From Stenocarpella maydis (lineage: Eukaryota; Ascomycota; Sordariomycetes; Diaporthales; Diaporthaceae): a DNA stretch of 49,405 nucleotides. The stretch lies in assembly GCA_002270565.1 (NCBI GenBank), contig NQMI01000219.1, positions 1-49,405 on the forward strand, read 5' to 3'. Position 1 is the first letter of the stretch. Every line of letters begins with the position of its first letter. Made by a program: the position numbers and the translations under genes. Under the pieces are notes generated by a model. The model had not been told where the DNA came from and ran no database searches. It saw nothing but the letters and a program-made list of their open reading frames with translations. Of the stretch, positions 10,155 through 22,022 are shown one piece after another.

Positions 10155-13100
10155 CTTTGCTGGGTTGGAACTGTTGCGTTACCTGACATACATTGACGAA
10201 CGGACTAGACGCATGAGCCCAAAGTGACAAGCTCACTGATCGGTTCGCATGATGGACGATGCAAGATGTCGGAGGGTGCGGGTTGCAGAGTCAGCATTGG
10301 GGGGCAGGGCGGGATGAACATAAAGCTGGGGAAACACACCGCCCGTATACCACCTCAGGTTCAAAGCTCGGGTCACCTCAGCGTAGAACTTGGTGGCAGC
10401 CTGATCCTTGACGGCCAGTAAGGTCACCTGGCTGCATTGAAAGTATCTTTGCAGGTTCGCCCTGCACAGGTGTGTGAGTTCCGGGGTGTAGGTAGCCCCC
10501 CTCCCCCCCCCTTCATGGATAGGCTCGGTTCTGTGACCGACGCCGTGCCGGTCCGGGATATCCATAGGTGTCATCCAGGCTGCTATCATGCGGCTCAAAC
10601 TAGGAACAAGTTGGAATGCCAATATGTCGTGAATTAATCGCACCATATATTCTGGTATCACTCGGTTCAGAAAAGAGTCTCGTCCCCATGGTGCGGTGCT
10701 ATATTGGGAGGGGATCTCATCGCAGATCTATCTTCCTTGCAATAACATGGCCCATGACCCGGGTGGTTGGTGTATGATCACCATTGCAGTGATGCGTCCT
10801 GCCCAGCCAGGTGCCCTGATGTGCATGGCAGATGTGTCCCCGAGATCGAACTCGGACCGGGAAACATGCGGCTGAAATTACGGATGTTGTGGAAATCCCC
10901 ATGCCTTTTAGGTGTGCCGGCCTCCAGAGTCCACCCCCGCCCACAACAACGTTTCAGCATGTGTCGAAACCTAATCGGACGACCAATCGTATCTCTCGGA
11001 CACCGCTGACAGCACACACCTTCAGTGGCTGCCAAAGGACGAAGGTGTCGGTTCATGGGGCTCGGCGGACCGCTCAGCTGGCAGCACCCTGACAGGGCTC
11101 AGAGTCCTTGGCCGGGTTCAACGGCTCGAGGACGACAGTCAGGCATGCCCATGAAAGGCGTGTTCCTGATGCGTGTTCAGCCCTGCCAGCAGCTGCCGAG
11201 GCCGTACTTTGGAGCTCAGTCTCTGAAGATCTCAGCCTGCACGCTGGTTCCCCAGAGTCATAGTTCAGCATCCAGGGGGTCCGAGACGGTTTCGAGCACC
11301 AGGCTGTACCTCGCAGGCGCCCTCACGCTGCCTGCGTCCTCGACAGACAATGACCAGTCCGAGCAGCCTGGTTATATTTCGGACGGTAGACTTTGTCCGT
11401 TACCATGGGCGCCTGGTCCCAGGTATCGTCTGTGCGCTGCCCTGTCAGGCCTGTCCGGTTGGTTCGGCTGATCCTTGATCACCAAATCGCATTGCGAGAA
11501 CCAGCCCTTCAGCCCCCGCAGTTTGCAATCCAACAGTCCAGTCACGTCTCAAATCAACCCCCTGCCGCACCGACCATGGTATACCTCCTCTCGGTGTGCA
11601 TGTCCTGCCAAAGCCGGTGGTGACGATAGCACGAAATGGGATGTTCCAGCACATCGGATCGTTTTTCCGAACGGCGCGCGCGTACAGGCACGGAGGACGG
11701 CCCGGGCAGTCCTTGTCAAGGTGTGCCCGGCAATCGGATCGCCGTCTGCCGCGCGGGGGTTCGAGTTGCAGTTTCTAACATGGAGTCATTATTGTTGTAC
11801 TGCCACAGACGCTGCTTCGATAACAAATATGCAGATGGCAACACCTCTTGGCACGTCAGGTAGATGGGTGCACGAGTGACTACATGGCGCCAAGTTGTAC
11901 GGATATCTGTCACACATGACAGCTTGGTGCTGGGCCCAAAGACCAAAGCGCACGGCAGTAGAGCCGTGTGCGATGTGCAGTGATGAATGGTGGCGACCTC
12001 GGAGGTCTTCACGCACACAAAACGCTAGAGCTCATGCTGTGGCAGAAGCCGCATGATGGAGAGCGAGAGCGACCAGACATCGACTCGGGGCTGTGCTTAT
12101 AGATCAGGTGCACCTGTGCTCCGAGGCAGGTGGGCAGCGGCTGAGAGGACCTTCGCTCGCCAAGCTTGTCTCAGACACGGAGCATGCAAGACACATCGCT
12201 CGCACGCTATTCTTGAGGCTGGCCGCGCAGCGTATCGGCCGTTTGTTCACTCCAACCATCGTCCCAGCTCGCCGGCGGCGGGTCGGACCGAGGCTTGGGA
12301 GATATGGTGCCGGACACTGAGCTCATATTTCTGCCTGATGTTCTTGCCGGCGTGCTCTAAGCAAGCAGAGGCGGGCTTGCCGTCCACAATGCGAAGGCGT
12401 CTTGGGGGAGAGGCTCGACACGAGGCGGTCATGTGCGTTCACTGTTGTTTCTGGCGTGGTGCAGCTGCCTGATGCCGCCAGTCAGGGGTCGGATGGTGTC
12501 TTGTGGTACGAGGCGTTGCAAGATGCCGTAGGGATCCCCATGGCGTCGCGCTGCTGCTGCTGCTGCTGAGGTCCAGAGGGCAGGCTGTGATCCGCCGGCT
12601 GCTGGTGAATGTTTCCAATATAGAGGTGATGACATGTGTGCGCGACGGCCCGGTTAAGACCGGAGCAGGCCCACACAAGCTCGTGTCGAGCTCAGCTGAC
12701 CCCTGCGGACAGGTTGACTTCAGCACGCGCGGCTCTGTTGCTGCGCATCAAACGTGGGATGCAACGATGCAACGATGCAACGACGTGATGGCACCTTGAG
12801 GCTTTCGGATTGGAGACGAGGCCTGGCCTATATCACTTCCTTCTTTCCTTCCTTCCCTCGTCCGAGTCAAGCTCTTGGCTTCTTCAACACGACCATGCAT
12901 GCGGAGTACAGGTATGTACACAGGGCTCTATCACTCATCACCGCTTCCTCTGCAGGCTACCTGGCTGCCGACCTCTTGGTACGGATATTGTAGACGCCTC
13001 GGCGCATGGGTCGATTGGTCACCGCTTCCTTGGACACCGGGGCATGACCTCCGGCCGGGCCAGGCTCGTACAAGCGACAGTCCTGCAGCCTGGCCTTCCC

Positions 13101-13920
13101 CACTCGTGCGCGTGAGAGGTGGTACAGTGTCCTTGCCGGAGTCTCGTGTGCACCATCACGGCCGTACGGAGTACCGTGCAATACTCGGCTCGGCTCAGCT
13201 CTGGCCTGCCAGTACCGTTACGTTGATGCGGTCCAACGGGAAAGCCCCTTGCCACAGATCAATCACCTAGCACGAATGCAGCACTTGAAATCTGAGGCAG
13301 GCAGGTAGAAACCACAGAGATCTGGCAGCATGGCGAGGCATGCGCATGCCTGGTGGCAGGTGCCAGGCGCCGGGCGCCAGGTGGAGGAGTAGTCCCGTCC
13401 AATACATTGTCGACAAGGCCGTGTGGTCCTGCTCTCGCTACATCATCAATCTCGACCAACAGCCTATCTGTGTATGTATCTCGTGTCCTCAACCACCCTC
13501 CCATCATTTTGTGTTTGTCCCTTCTATGTGGGTCTGCCTGCCTGCCTGCCACTTCTGTCCCTCCCGTTGGCACCCTGTCCGTCATTCCTTCTGATTGATG
13601 CCAACCCTGTGCATCGCACCTTCATATCATCACCCTGTTTGTTTACTTGTTTGCCCCCGAACATGAGAAGGCCTGTGACGGCCTGACTGTAAAGGACAAA
13701 GGACCGCTTCTTCACCCGCCAGCCACTTGAGTCCATCAATCACAGCGTCTGAGCCTTCGTTGCCTCCACTTCTACCATAACCTTTGAGTGTGGCTCCTTT
13801 TTGGTACCAGCATCGCACATTGACCACCAGGAACCATCCTTACAAGACCTTGTCCATCTTGGCCGACCCATCACTCTCACTTGGATACCACTCTTGGGCC
13901 CCCACCATTCCAAATACATC
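10155..13920. other. Long gene-free interval (3.8 kb)
   Basis: No supported protein or RNA gene. A minus-strand open frame at 10233-10661 might be a 5' exon of the RGS gene, but its residues match nothing I know. Short repeats seen: (CTG)6 at about 12551-12568, three copies of GATGCAAC near 12758-12785, and GCCTGCCTGCC near 13540. The last ~400 bases are CT-rich, as is common just upstream of strongly expressed fungal genes, and should be the promoter and leader of the GH72 gene. Confidence 0.5.
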
Positions 13921-15781
13921 ATGAGGCTCTCTTGTGTCCTGCCTTTCGCCCTTCTGGGCGCCGTACACGCCGTCTCCACCATCTCGGCCTACGGCAACAA
14001 GTTCTTCTATGAGAACGGAACCCGTAACGTCCCATCTAAAAGACCAAGCCGCCACATCACTGACCCGACCCGCTGACCAATGTAAAAACAGAGTTCTTTC
14101 TCAAGGGTGTCGCGTACCAGCTCACCGCAGATGACCCCCTTGTCGACTCGGAGCAGTGCGCTCGGGATGCCGCCCTGATGCGAGATCTTGGGGCAAACTC
14201 CATCCGCGTCTACCATATTGATCCCTCAAAGGACCATTCCGCCTGCATGTCTACCCTGGCCGATGCTGGTATTTACCTTCTCGTTGACCTCGACACTTTT
14301 GATACCTACATACTCCCGGTACGGCCCGCCCCCCCCCCCCCCAAGGGACCTTGTGGACCTTAGCATGCTCCAGATGTCTTGTCCCCCTTTGGCTGCGCCT
14401 TGGCCGCTGACTCGCATCCAATTCCGTCTCTCAGACTAGCCCGTGGTGGAACCAGACCCAGTATGAACGGTTCACCGAGGTTATGGAGTAAGTGCGAGTC
14501 TATTCCTGTCCTCGCCATCCATGGGAAGGCCCTCGGGTGCTCTCGAACTGGTCCGCATGTCGGGTTGCTGAATCGATAAGCAGTGAGTTCCAGAAGTACG
14601 ACAACACCCTCGGCTTCTTCGTCGGCAATGAGGTTATTGCCCAGGCGTCGCAGAGCCTGGCCGCTACTTTCATCAAGGCTGCCGCCCGCGACCTGAAGGC
14701 CTACCGCAACTCCAGGGGCTATCGCAACATCCCCGTCGGGTACTCTGCGGCCGATATCGCCGAGTTGCGGCCGATGCTGCAGGAGTTCCTCACCTGCGGC
14801 GGAAACGCTTCAGACAGCGTCGACTTCTTCGCACTAAACAGCTACGAGTGGTGTGGTAATGTCGACTACAACACATCTGGGTACTCCAACCTTCAGGCTG
14901 GGGCTGTCAACTTCCCAGTTCCCATCTTCTTCTCAGAGACCGGTTGCAACACTGCCAGGCCTCGTACCTTTGAGGATCAGGCCGCCATTTTTGGCGAGGA
15001 CATGGTCAACGACTGGGTATGTCACCCCTCCAGCTCCCTTCCCGGACCAGACACAAACACAGGCAGACGAGGACACACATACCCAGAATATTTTATTGTG
15101 CTTAACAAGACGGTATAAGCTTCTGGGCCTACGACTAGCCGCGGTGCTTGTGCAGGTTGTTCAGTACTCGCGTGCTACATCTCACAAGCTGAGTCCTATG
15201 AGGAGCACCAAGACCCTCTGATAAATCCTGAGACATACCGAACGATACATATCAATACTGACGATTGGCTGCAGAGCGGTTCGATAGTATACGAATGGAT
15301 TCAGGAGACAAATGACTACGGGCTGATCTCATACGGACCGCCTGTCGATCCCACAGCTACCGGCAGCAACATCGCCGGCGGTTTCACCAGACAGGGCACT
15401 CCAACGCCTGTGTCTCCGGACTTCTCCAACCTGAAGTCGCAGTGGGCCACGCTCAACCCAACAGGCATCAAGAGCGCAGACATGGACACCAGGTCCCTCT
15501 CCACGCGAGATTGTCCCCCGTCAGGAACCGGATCCGCAGCTTGGCTTCTGAATGGCAATGTCCAGCTTCCCACCATCGGTGAGACTCTGGTCGGGACGAC
15601 CTACGCCACGTCTGCGCCGACCGGCAGTGGCAACTCAACGACCGACTCGACAGGCGATCCCACGGGTGCGTCTGCCTCCTCCACGTCGGGCTCGGAGAGT
15701 GCTGCCGATATGAGCATGCGTTTCCCCAAGATGACCGCCGCGCTTTTGGGCCTATTGATGTTGCTCACGCTGTCACTGTGA
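13921..15781 (+). CDS. GH72 1,3-beta-glucanosyltransferase, GPI-anchored
   Basis: A 440-residue cell-wall enzyme from five exons: 13921-14023, 14092-14318, 14435-14487, 14584-15016 and 15275-15781. All joins are in phase and restore NGT/QFFLKG, TYILP/TSPWWNQ, EVMD/EFQKYD and MVNDW/SGSIVYEW. GH72 enzymes of the Gas/Gel/Phr group cut a beta-1,3-glucan chain and transfer it to another, lengthening the chains on the outer face of the plasma membrane. A signal peptide covers about the first 18 residues. The acid/base Glu sits in VGNEVI (E144) and the nucleophile in FFSETGCN (E246). The Ser/Thr-rich tail ends in a hydrophobic GPI-attachment signal. There is no cysteine-rich CBM43 module, so it is a short-form GH72. 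Intron 2 contains a C14 run; intron 4 is long (258 bases) for this locus. Confidence 0.93.
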
Positions 15782-16429
15782 CCGTGGCATACTAGACGCC
15801 AGACAGATGGACGACCAGCATTAGACACCAGCGCACATACGACACGATTTCTTCTTGGCACTCGAAGACACTCAACCTTTGGATTTGGCACAGTTGATAG
15901 TTCACCATCGGGCGCAGATAATCCAGCTCATCCCTATCCGCGGAACATGAGACGGCGGTGTTATTTGAATTTCTGCTTAATGGCGTGGCTTCATCAATCG
16001 ATATAGAGACATAAACTCTATCGAAGGCCGATAATGACAGGGAAAGCAAGAGATCAAGCAATTCGCATTCTATACACAGACTTTGGCGCAGCATAATGGT
16101 TGTGTCTGCTTGGGCATGGCTTAGAGTAACTGGCAGTTGTTCTACGTTAGGCAGTCTAGCCTCCACACATCTAGGCTCGCGTCACCAATAACATATTGTA
16201 CGTTTGAGCATAGAGTTCCTGTCCCCCCTGCCAACGGGAAAGTGATTAGGACATTATTTTCCGTGCAGTGTTCAACATAAGGTATCCTACCGACCCACTC
16301 GATCATGCCAATCCTTAGTATAACGTATCATCAAATGGTCAAGGTCCGCTACGCTGGCTGGCACAGGTCAGTCTCTCTTCTGCGGGCGTGTCAGCCATAG
16401 CCACCCGATGCAACAGCACCATCCCAACG
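15782..16429. other. Convergent intergenic region
   Basis: Lies between the 3' ends of the GH72 gene (+) and the pseudokinase gene (-). It should hold both 3' UTRs. No other feature is seen. Confidence 0.5.
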
Positions 16430-18348
16430 TTATGAGGCCTGCCACGGCTTTGACCTGTTGATGCGCAGGTTCTGGATCGCCCTCAGGCCGCTGTTAAGCT
16501 CCCACCGCTCTGGCTGAGCCCCCTGCCCATGGTCACTGCTGCCCTTGCTACCGAAGCTGTCCTCACTGGCCTGCCGCCGGTGGCCCTGCTGGCCGACGAT
16601 GACCGGCAGGCCCTTGGGCGACGGCTCGACGCCGTAACCACCGTCGCTCCCGCCACCGTTACCGTCGTCCCCGTGCTCGTAGAAGCTCGACGGGTCCGGC
16701 GAGGACGCTATCGCCGTCGCCGCCGCCACCATCTCCGCCGTCGGGAAGCCCTCCTCGGGCGTCGCCACCTCGTCTATGGTTGTCATGATGCTGTTCCGGC
16801 CGGTACTGGCACCGCCCCCGCCGCCCCCCGCCGCCCCGGACTGGTCCCGGGTGTTGCTGTCGTACTGGTGCACGCAGTGCGGCTCGGTGATGCCGCACGC
16901 CTGCGTCAGGATCTCGTACGTCCGCCGCTGGACGTCGAACGCAGAGGGCCGGTCGCCCGGGTGAGGCGACAGCATCCCGCTCACGACCTGCAGCAGGGGA
17001 ACGACGCCGCTGAACAGCTGGCCCTTGTCCCCGCCGCCGGCCTTCTTGGACGCCTCCTTTGCGAGGCCCGTCACCCACCCTTCCACCTGGCCCAGGTTCT
17101 TGTGGAACGACGAGTCGAGCACGGCGCCGCCCCGCCGGCGTTCTTGTGCCGCGCGCTGCGGTGCGAGGCGAAGGACCCCGCCGACCGCTTGAAGAGACCG
17201 TGGCTGAGGAGCTCCAGCACCACGCAGCCCAGGGAGAAGACGTCTGCGGCCTGCGGGTCGAGGCGCGGGGCGGGGTCGGGGCGGGGCGGCGCCCTGTGCT
17301 CGGTGTGGCCGCCCTTGCCGCTCCTGATGGAGGGCGCGGCGGACCGGGACGAGGAGGGGGCCGTCGGCTTGATGCGCGCCGTGGCTGGGGGCCTGGCCGG
17401 CTTGGCCCACCGCTCTGGGGCGCCGTAGTCGTACGATTCCTTGTCAAAGAGGCCGCCGCCCTGGCCCGGGGGGCCGTCCGGGCTGAGCCGCGAGAAGCCC
17501 GAGAGGAGGATGTGGTTGTCGTGGGTGAAGAGAACCGTGGCCGGCCTGATGTTGCCGAGCCACCTGCCCTGGCTGTGGACGTAGCAGAGGGTATCGACAA
17601 GACACAGGATCCAGTCGAGGATTAGCCTCCTCTTAGCCATCTTTTCGACATTCTTTATTGCCTGTGGCGTATTGGCAAGGTAGACGCCGAGCTTGTACTC
17701 GCTGACAGGGGTGAACAGGACGTAGCCGGATCCCTGGTGGGTGTAGGACGCCCAGTATGACACGAGGTGGTCGTTCTGGAGGTCTCTGATGGAGCTGACC
17801 TCGGAGATGAGGTCCTCGCGGGATAGACACCCCTGGTCAGGTCCGATCTGGAACCGGCGCCTGCAGAAGACCCGGCCAGGGACGCTGGGCACTTCGACCC
17901 TGTCTATGTCGTTGCTCTGTATCAGGCCCGCACGCCTGTCGTGCTCGTCCAGGGGCACAATCTCCTCGTCCTCGTAGTCAATGTGCTCGCCCTCCCTGAG
18001 CGGCCGGAGCAGGTAGTGGAACTGCCGGTCAAAGAACCTCCTCTCCGTCTTCGGGTCCTTGGTGGCAGTCAGGCAGAGCCTCTCGACCTGATCCAGGGCG
18101 ATGGGAAGGTCGGCATCCTCCCACGAGTCGTCGATGACACCAAAGATCTGGTCCGGGACCCCGAGGTCGGCGAGGATGAGGAACAGCCGTTTCGCGTGGC
18201 TCTCTATCCACTCCCAGTACGTGCAGTCGGTGAGGCCGTCGCCAAAGGCAAGCGGCTTGTCCAGGCGCTCAATCTCGTCGGGGAGGAGGTGTGAGTGGAC
18301 GAACTGCCTCGTCACGGTCTTCTCGATGCGTGCTGCGTCGAACCGCAT
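16430..18348 (-). CDS. Kinase-fold protein (predicted pseudokinase), with frameshift
   Basis: About 639 residues. The first ~405 codons (from 18348) are in one frame and the last ~233 (to 16430) in another; the shift falls in the GC-only stretch 17125-17138. One extra base there restores the expected HKNAGG...AVLDSSFHKNLGQ continuity, and no GT-AG intron does so. An assembly error or a real mutation are both possible. An N-terminal region (LFLILADLGVPDQIF, RQFHYLLRPL) precedes a kinase-like core: EVSSIRDL C-helix, DWILCLVDTLCYVHS, APER (A310) and DVFSLGCVV. The catalytic Asp of HRD is N266 (LGNIRP), the metal Asn is T271, and DFG reads GFS (284-286). ATP-dependent catalysis is therefore unlikely. 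I recall the family as common in Sordariomycetes, without a known role. The frame stays open upstream to 18930, so the start could lie further 5'. Confidence 0.7.
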
Positions 18349-20220
18349 GACTCGGGCCTGCTGCACACGAGCGGAGGTGTTTCTTTCCGTCGTAGGGCTG
18401 AGCAAGGGCACATTGGGTTGTTCACCCACCTTGCCGCTACATCCGCGGAGATATATGGGGCAGATGGGAAACGAAAAGCAGGCGAGGTGAGGAATATAGG
18501 GACAAGAAGCACTGCTGGTGGGGGCAGGGGGGAACAACCCAAGTGAGGTATCGTAGATAGTCAACAGGGTGGTTCGCGTCTCGCTCCTTGTACATGCGGC
18601 TGGTGAGATATCTAGCTCACTGCTGATAACGGACCGGCTGTCATGCAAGCAAAACACGCGAGACAGTCGAGTCCGCCAGAGGCAGCTGAGCCCGTAGATA
18701 CGGAGGACGACGAGGGCAAAACCAGGCCCAGATGCAAAGATTAACACCAAGCAGCCCCAAAGGTTCAGGGGGGCTTCTCCAGTGCCCTTGCTGAACTTTG
18801 TTTTCTTTCTTTCTGGTCGCCCCACGTCCCGAAACCAAACGACATTGGCTCGCCAACTTCTGACATGATGCAGACGGCGGGGTGTTGTTACCATGTAGTT
18901 AGTTCTGAGCAGTTCGTCAGACAGGCCCACGGGTGAGACGCTCGCACCCTGTCGAAGCTTGAACGGGTTGCTGGACGAGGAGGCGGCTCCGATGCCACGA
19001 GTGGATCAGCCGAGGCCGTCCGAGATGCTTGCCATGCGAGACAAGGGTGGCACTCCTCCGAGACAAGGCAGGGCAGTGGTCGTAGATAAGGAAGATCCAG
19101 TAACTGACCTCTCAGCACCCTCCGGGCTCACGCTGTAAACCATCTGGTCTTACAAACCGATTTCTCAAACTTCGACCTTGGCCGCTTTATCACCGTGTCC
19201 ATGAGAGTGGGGCCCCATGTAGCCCTTCCCCGTGTATGTAACCTTTCTTTCCTCCGCACTCTCCGTACAGCCGGTATATCAAACCTCGTGCATCGAGAAC
19301 CGGTGCTGAGGGCACGCGCACAGCCTCAGGGCCCTCGCCAACGATGCCCTTTCTGCCTTTCCCGTGCTCGTCTTCCGATGTTGTCAGTCTATCCTCTTGC
19401 TTGTGACAAGTGAGGAGGACGTCGGTGGCCAAGTCTGGCCAAGACCCTGCTTGACCAATGTGGGGGGTTCGTCCTGCAGGTGGGTAGTCTGTTAACTTAT
19501 TAAGGCCCCCCTTCGTTCCCATATCAGTTGCCCAATACACTAGACTATACGAATATGCCCCACGATCTTGATCCGGTCGCATACAAATACCACGTTGTGA
19601 GGGGGTGTGCTGGCCGGGACGATCGGGGCCTGTCATGGCAACTTTGCCCACACGTACCTTGCTTATCATTTCAGAAGCAAAAGCTATATGTATGTGGATA
19701 CTGGCACGAGCTACAGTATAGCACACCTAGTCTCCATTACCATGCACGCCTGCTCATCTTGGCCCACCCCCAGACCCAGGATGACACGGTGGAGCAGTCC
19801 AGGCTCGGCGATGTATGCTTCACGAGACGCTCAATGCGCTTGATGGTCTGTGGGCTAATCACTGTGGCGCCTCGGGAGATGCCAGGCTTTCCGACTGGAC
19901 ATACACATGCTGCTTGGTCATCTGCCTGCGTACTACGACCCTGCGCCTCGAGGTATATGTCCCCAAAGGGTCTTCAGGTCGGTCGCCTGGCGCCAAGGAG
20001 GGGTTACCTCAGTGCCAATTATAATCATGGGTTACTACGATCATGACATGTCAACTCGGGACCAAGACTGGCAGATAGATGACTGCCCCGGGATTGGAAC
20101 GCAGCTTTTTGTTGGTGGTATAATTATTATACAGTCTGTCCCGGCTACGTACAGAGGTTATAAACCAGCTATTACCCTTTCTCATATCTACACCTTCCCT
20201 GGGGCCTAGAGCCGGCGTCG
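18349..20220. other. Intergenic, 1.9 kb
   Basis: Upstream of the pseudokinase-like gene. The region 18349-18930 has no stop in that gene's frame, but its translation looks like leader sequence rather than protein. Nothing recognisable is seen in the rest; the right end is the 3' flank of the SDR gene. Confidence 0.45.
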
Positions 20221-21374
20221 CTATATCAGGCTCCCGTTCTTCTCGTGAAGCTCATTACCCTTACGGCCTATGAAGCTTCCCATCGCGGTATCCACACCAG
20301 CCAGCCTCCTCACCACGATCTGCAGGCTCAACGGCAGCACGTTGTACCAGTCCATCATCCTCGCGTACAGCGGCTGGCTGATGAACTCGGCCTTGCCGTT
20401 GTCGATGGCATCGATGATCTCCTTGGCGATGTCGACCGGCTCGACCACGGGCGCCAGGAACGAGTTGGGCGTCTGCACGCCGTAGAAGAGGGGCGTGCTG
20501 AGCTGGCCGGGCGTCACCAGGACGGTCCGGACCTTGGGGTGCGACTGCCTCAGCTCGGCCGTCAGGGACTTGTGCAGCGCGATCAGGCCGGCCTTGGCGG
20601 CGGCGTAGTCGGTCAGCTGTGCGGCGCCGACCTGTCCGATGACGCTGGAGATGGTGACGACCGTGCCGCCGTTCTGGCCGCGGATGATGGCGGGCAGGAA
20701 GGTCTTGAGCGTGTAGAAGCATGAGAGCAGATTGGTGGTCAGGCTCCTCTCGATCTCGGCGACGTCCATGTCCAGGAGCCGCTTGCCCACCACGACGGCT
20801 GCGTTGTTGATCAGGACTGTTGGGGTGCCGAGCTGGGAGGCGATTAGCTATCGTTGCACACATGTTCATCTGTAGGGTCTGGGTAGGGACGCCCTACATC
20901 TTCCTCGATCTGTCTCGACACCCGCGCAAGCTGTTCCTTGTCCGTGACGTCGCACCTGTAGTGCGTGACGCCCCTGGACTCACCATTCTCCAGGTCCCTC
21001 ACGTCCAGCACGGCGACGGAGGCGCCGCGCATCCCGTAGACCTCGGCGATGAGCAGGCCAAGGCCGCTCGCGCCGCCGGTGATGACAATTACCTCATCAT
21101 CGAGGTTGACCTCGCGCGGGAGGCCGAATGCCACGCGCTTGTTGAACTCGCCCAGGAGCCACCAGGCGGTTATGGCCCAGGCGTACCATATCGAGACCTG
21201 CATGGGGATGGCGTCCCAGTCCATGTGCTCGGCGCGAAAGCACAAGGGGATCATCCACGCCACGAAGGGATGGAAGAAGGTCACATTGAGGACCTTGAGA
21301 AGGAGATCGATTGAGAACGGGGCGAACCACGAGTCTCGCTGTGGCGGGCGGTCGAAGCCACCGACTGATGCCAT
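20221..21374 (-). CDS. Membrane-anchored short-chain dehydrogenase/reductase
   Basis: A 362-residue classical SDR from exons 20898-21374 and 20832-20221, joined by intron 20833-20897 (GTAGGG donor, CCCAG acceptor), giving QIEED/LGTPTVLINNAA. Residues ~20-80 hold hydrophobic stretches that probably anchor it in the ER or lipid-droplet membrane. The nucleotide-binding motif TGGASGLG is at 99-106, with an acidic residue (D124) after the second strand that favours NAD over NADP. NNAA is at 168-171. The catalytic Ser (S222) and YxxxK (Y235, K239 in DYAAAK) are intact. The layout resembles retinol dehydrogenase/17-beta-HSD11-like enzymes (SDR16C), which oxidise or reduce hydrophobic alcohols or ketones. 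The true substrate is unknown. No partner genes are adjacent. Confidence 0.88.
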
Positions 21375-22022
21375 GGTGAATGAGGTTGGTGAACTGAGTG
21401 GATAGTCTGTGCTGCTCGAGGTGTGATGCGATCTGGTGGTCGTGTGCCGGGTGAGGACTTGGTCAGCGGTGGCAGGGCGGCTTTTTGAGCCTCTGGGGGT
21501 GCGAGTGGGAGAGAAAATGCAGTCTTGGATGCTCTGGGCGGCTGTTCGACTTCTTCAATCATGAGGAAACGTGTTGTCGGCACAGGATGGGATACTTGCG
21601 ACAACGGAGAAGGTCCCCTTGCCGCAAGATTCACATGTTGAAACAATAGACTGGGCCCAGCAGGTGTCAGGTCAGACCCCTGATGGTGCCCACCCCAGCC
21701 AGCTTCCAGGGAGGGTTGCTCCAGCTCACCCCTGCCCGCCCGGCCCACCCGCCTGGTCACCCCCGGCTGGGCCCGATCCTGTCCGCCCAATGCGATTCAG
21801 CTGCTTCCTCCCACCCCCGATTCGTCACAGTAGTGGCTGGGTTCATGGCATGTGTGTGGGTGTGTGTTTGTACCAATTCTAGTGTATAATGGTGCTCTGA
21901 TGACAGACCCAACTCTGAAAGGAGACCTCCTCCCAGCCTACCAGGTATCATGATTTTCCCGCCCAACGCCTTGCAATGCATGCCAAATCGCCTGACCAGT
22001 TGTGCTTCTACATCACCGCTCC
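21375..22022. other. Intergenic between SDR and SOF1
   Basis: It holds the SDR promoter and the SOF1 3' flank. A short GT-rich stretch (GTGTGTGGGTGTGTG) lies near 21850. No gene is seen. Confidence 0.5.

Noticed and set aside
10836..10860. tRNA T-arm-like sequence on the minus strand (GAGTTCGATCTC)
   Set aside because: The pairing needs a six-base loop or leaves position 61 unpaired, and no matching acceptor, D-arm or anticodon arm is found upstream.
12551..12568. (CTG)6 run as part of a coding repeat
   Set aside because: No supported gene surrounds it; it is treated as a simple microsatellite.
16529..17625. Two long plus-strand open frames
   Set aside because: Both are antisense to the pseudokinase-like gene and reflect its high GC content.
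18349..18930. N-terminal extension of the pseudokinase-like protein
   Set aside because: The frame is open but its composition looks like untranslated leader, and the ATG at 18348 starts the recognisable family sequence.
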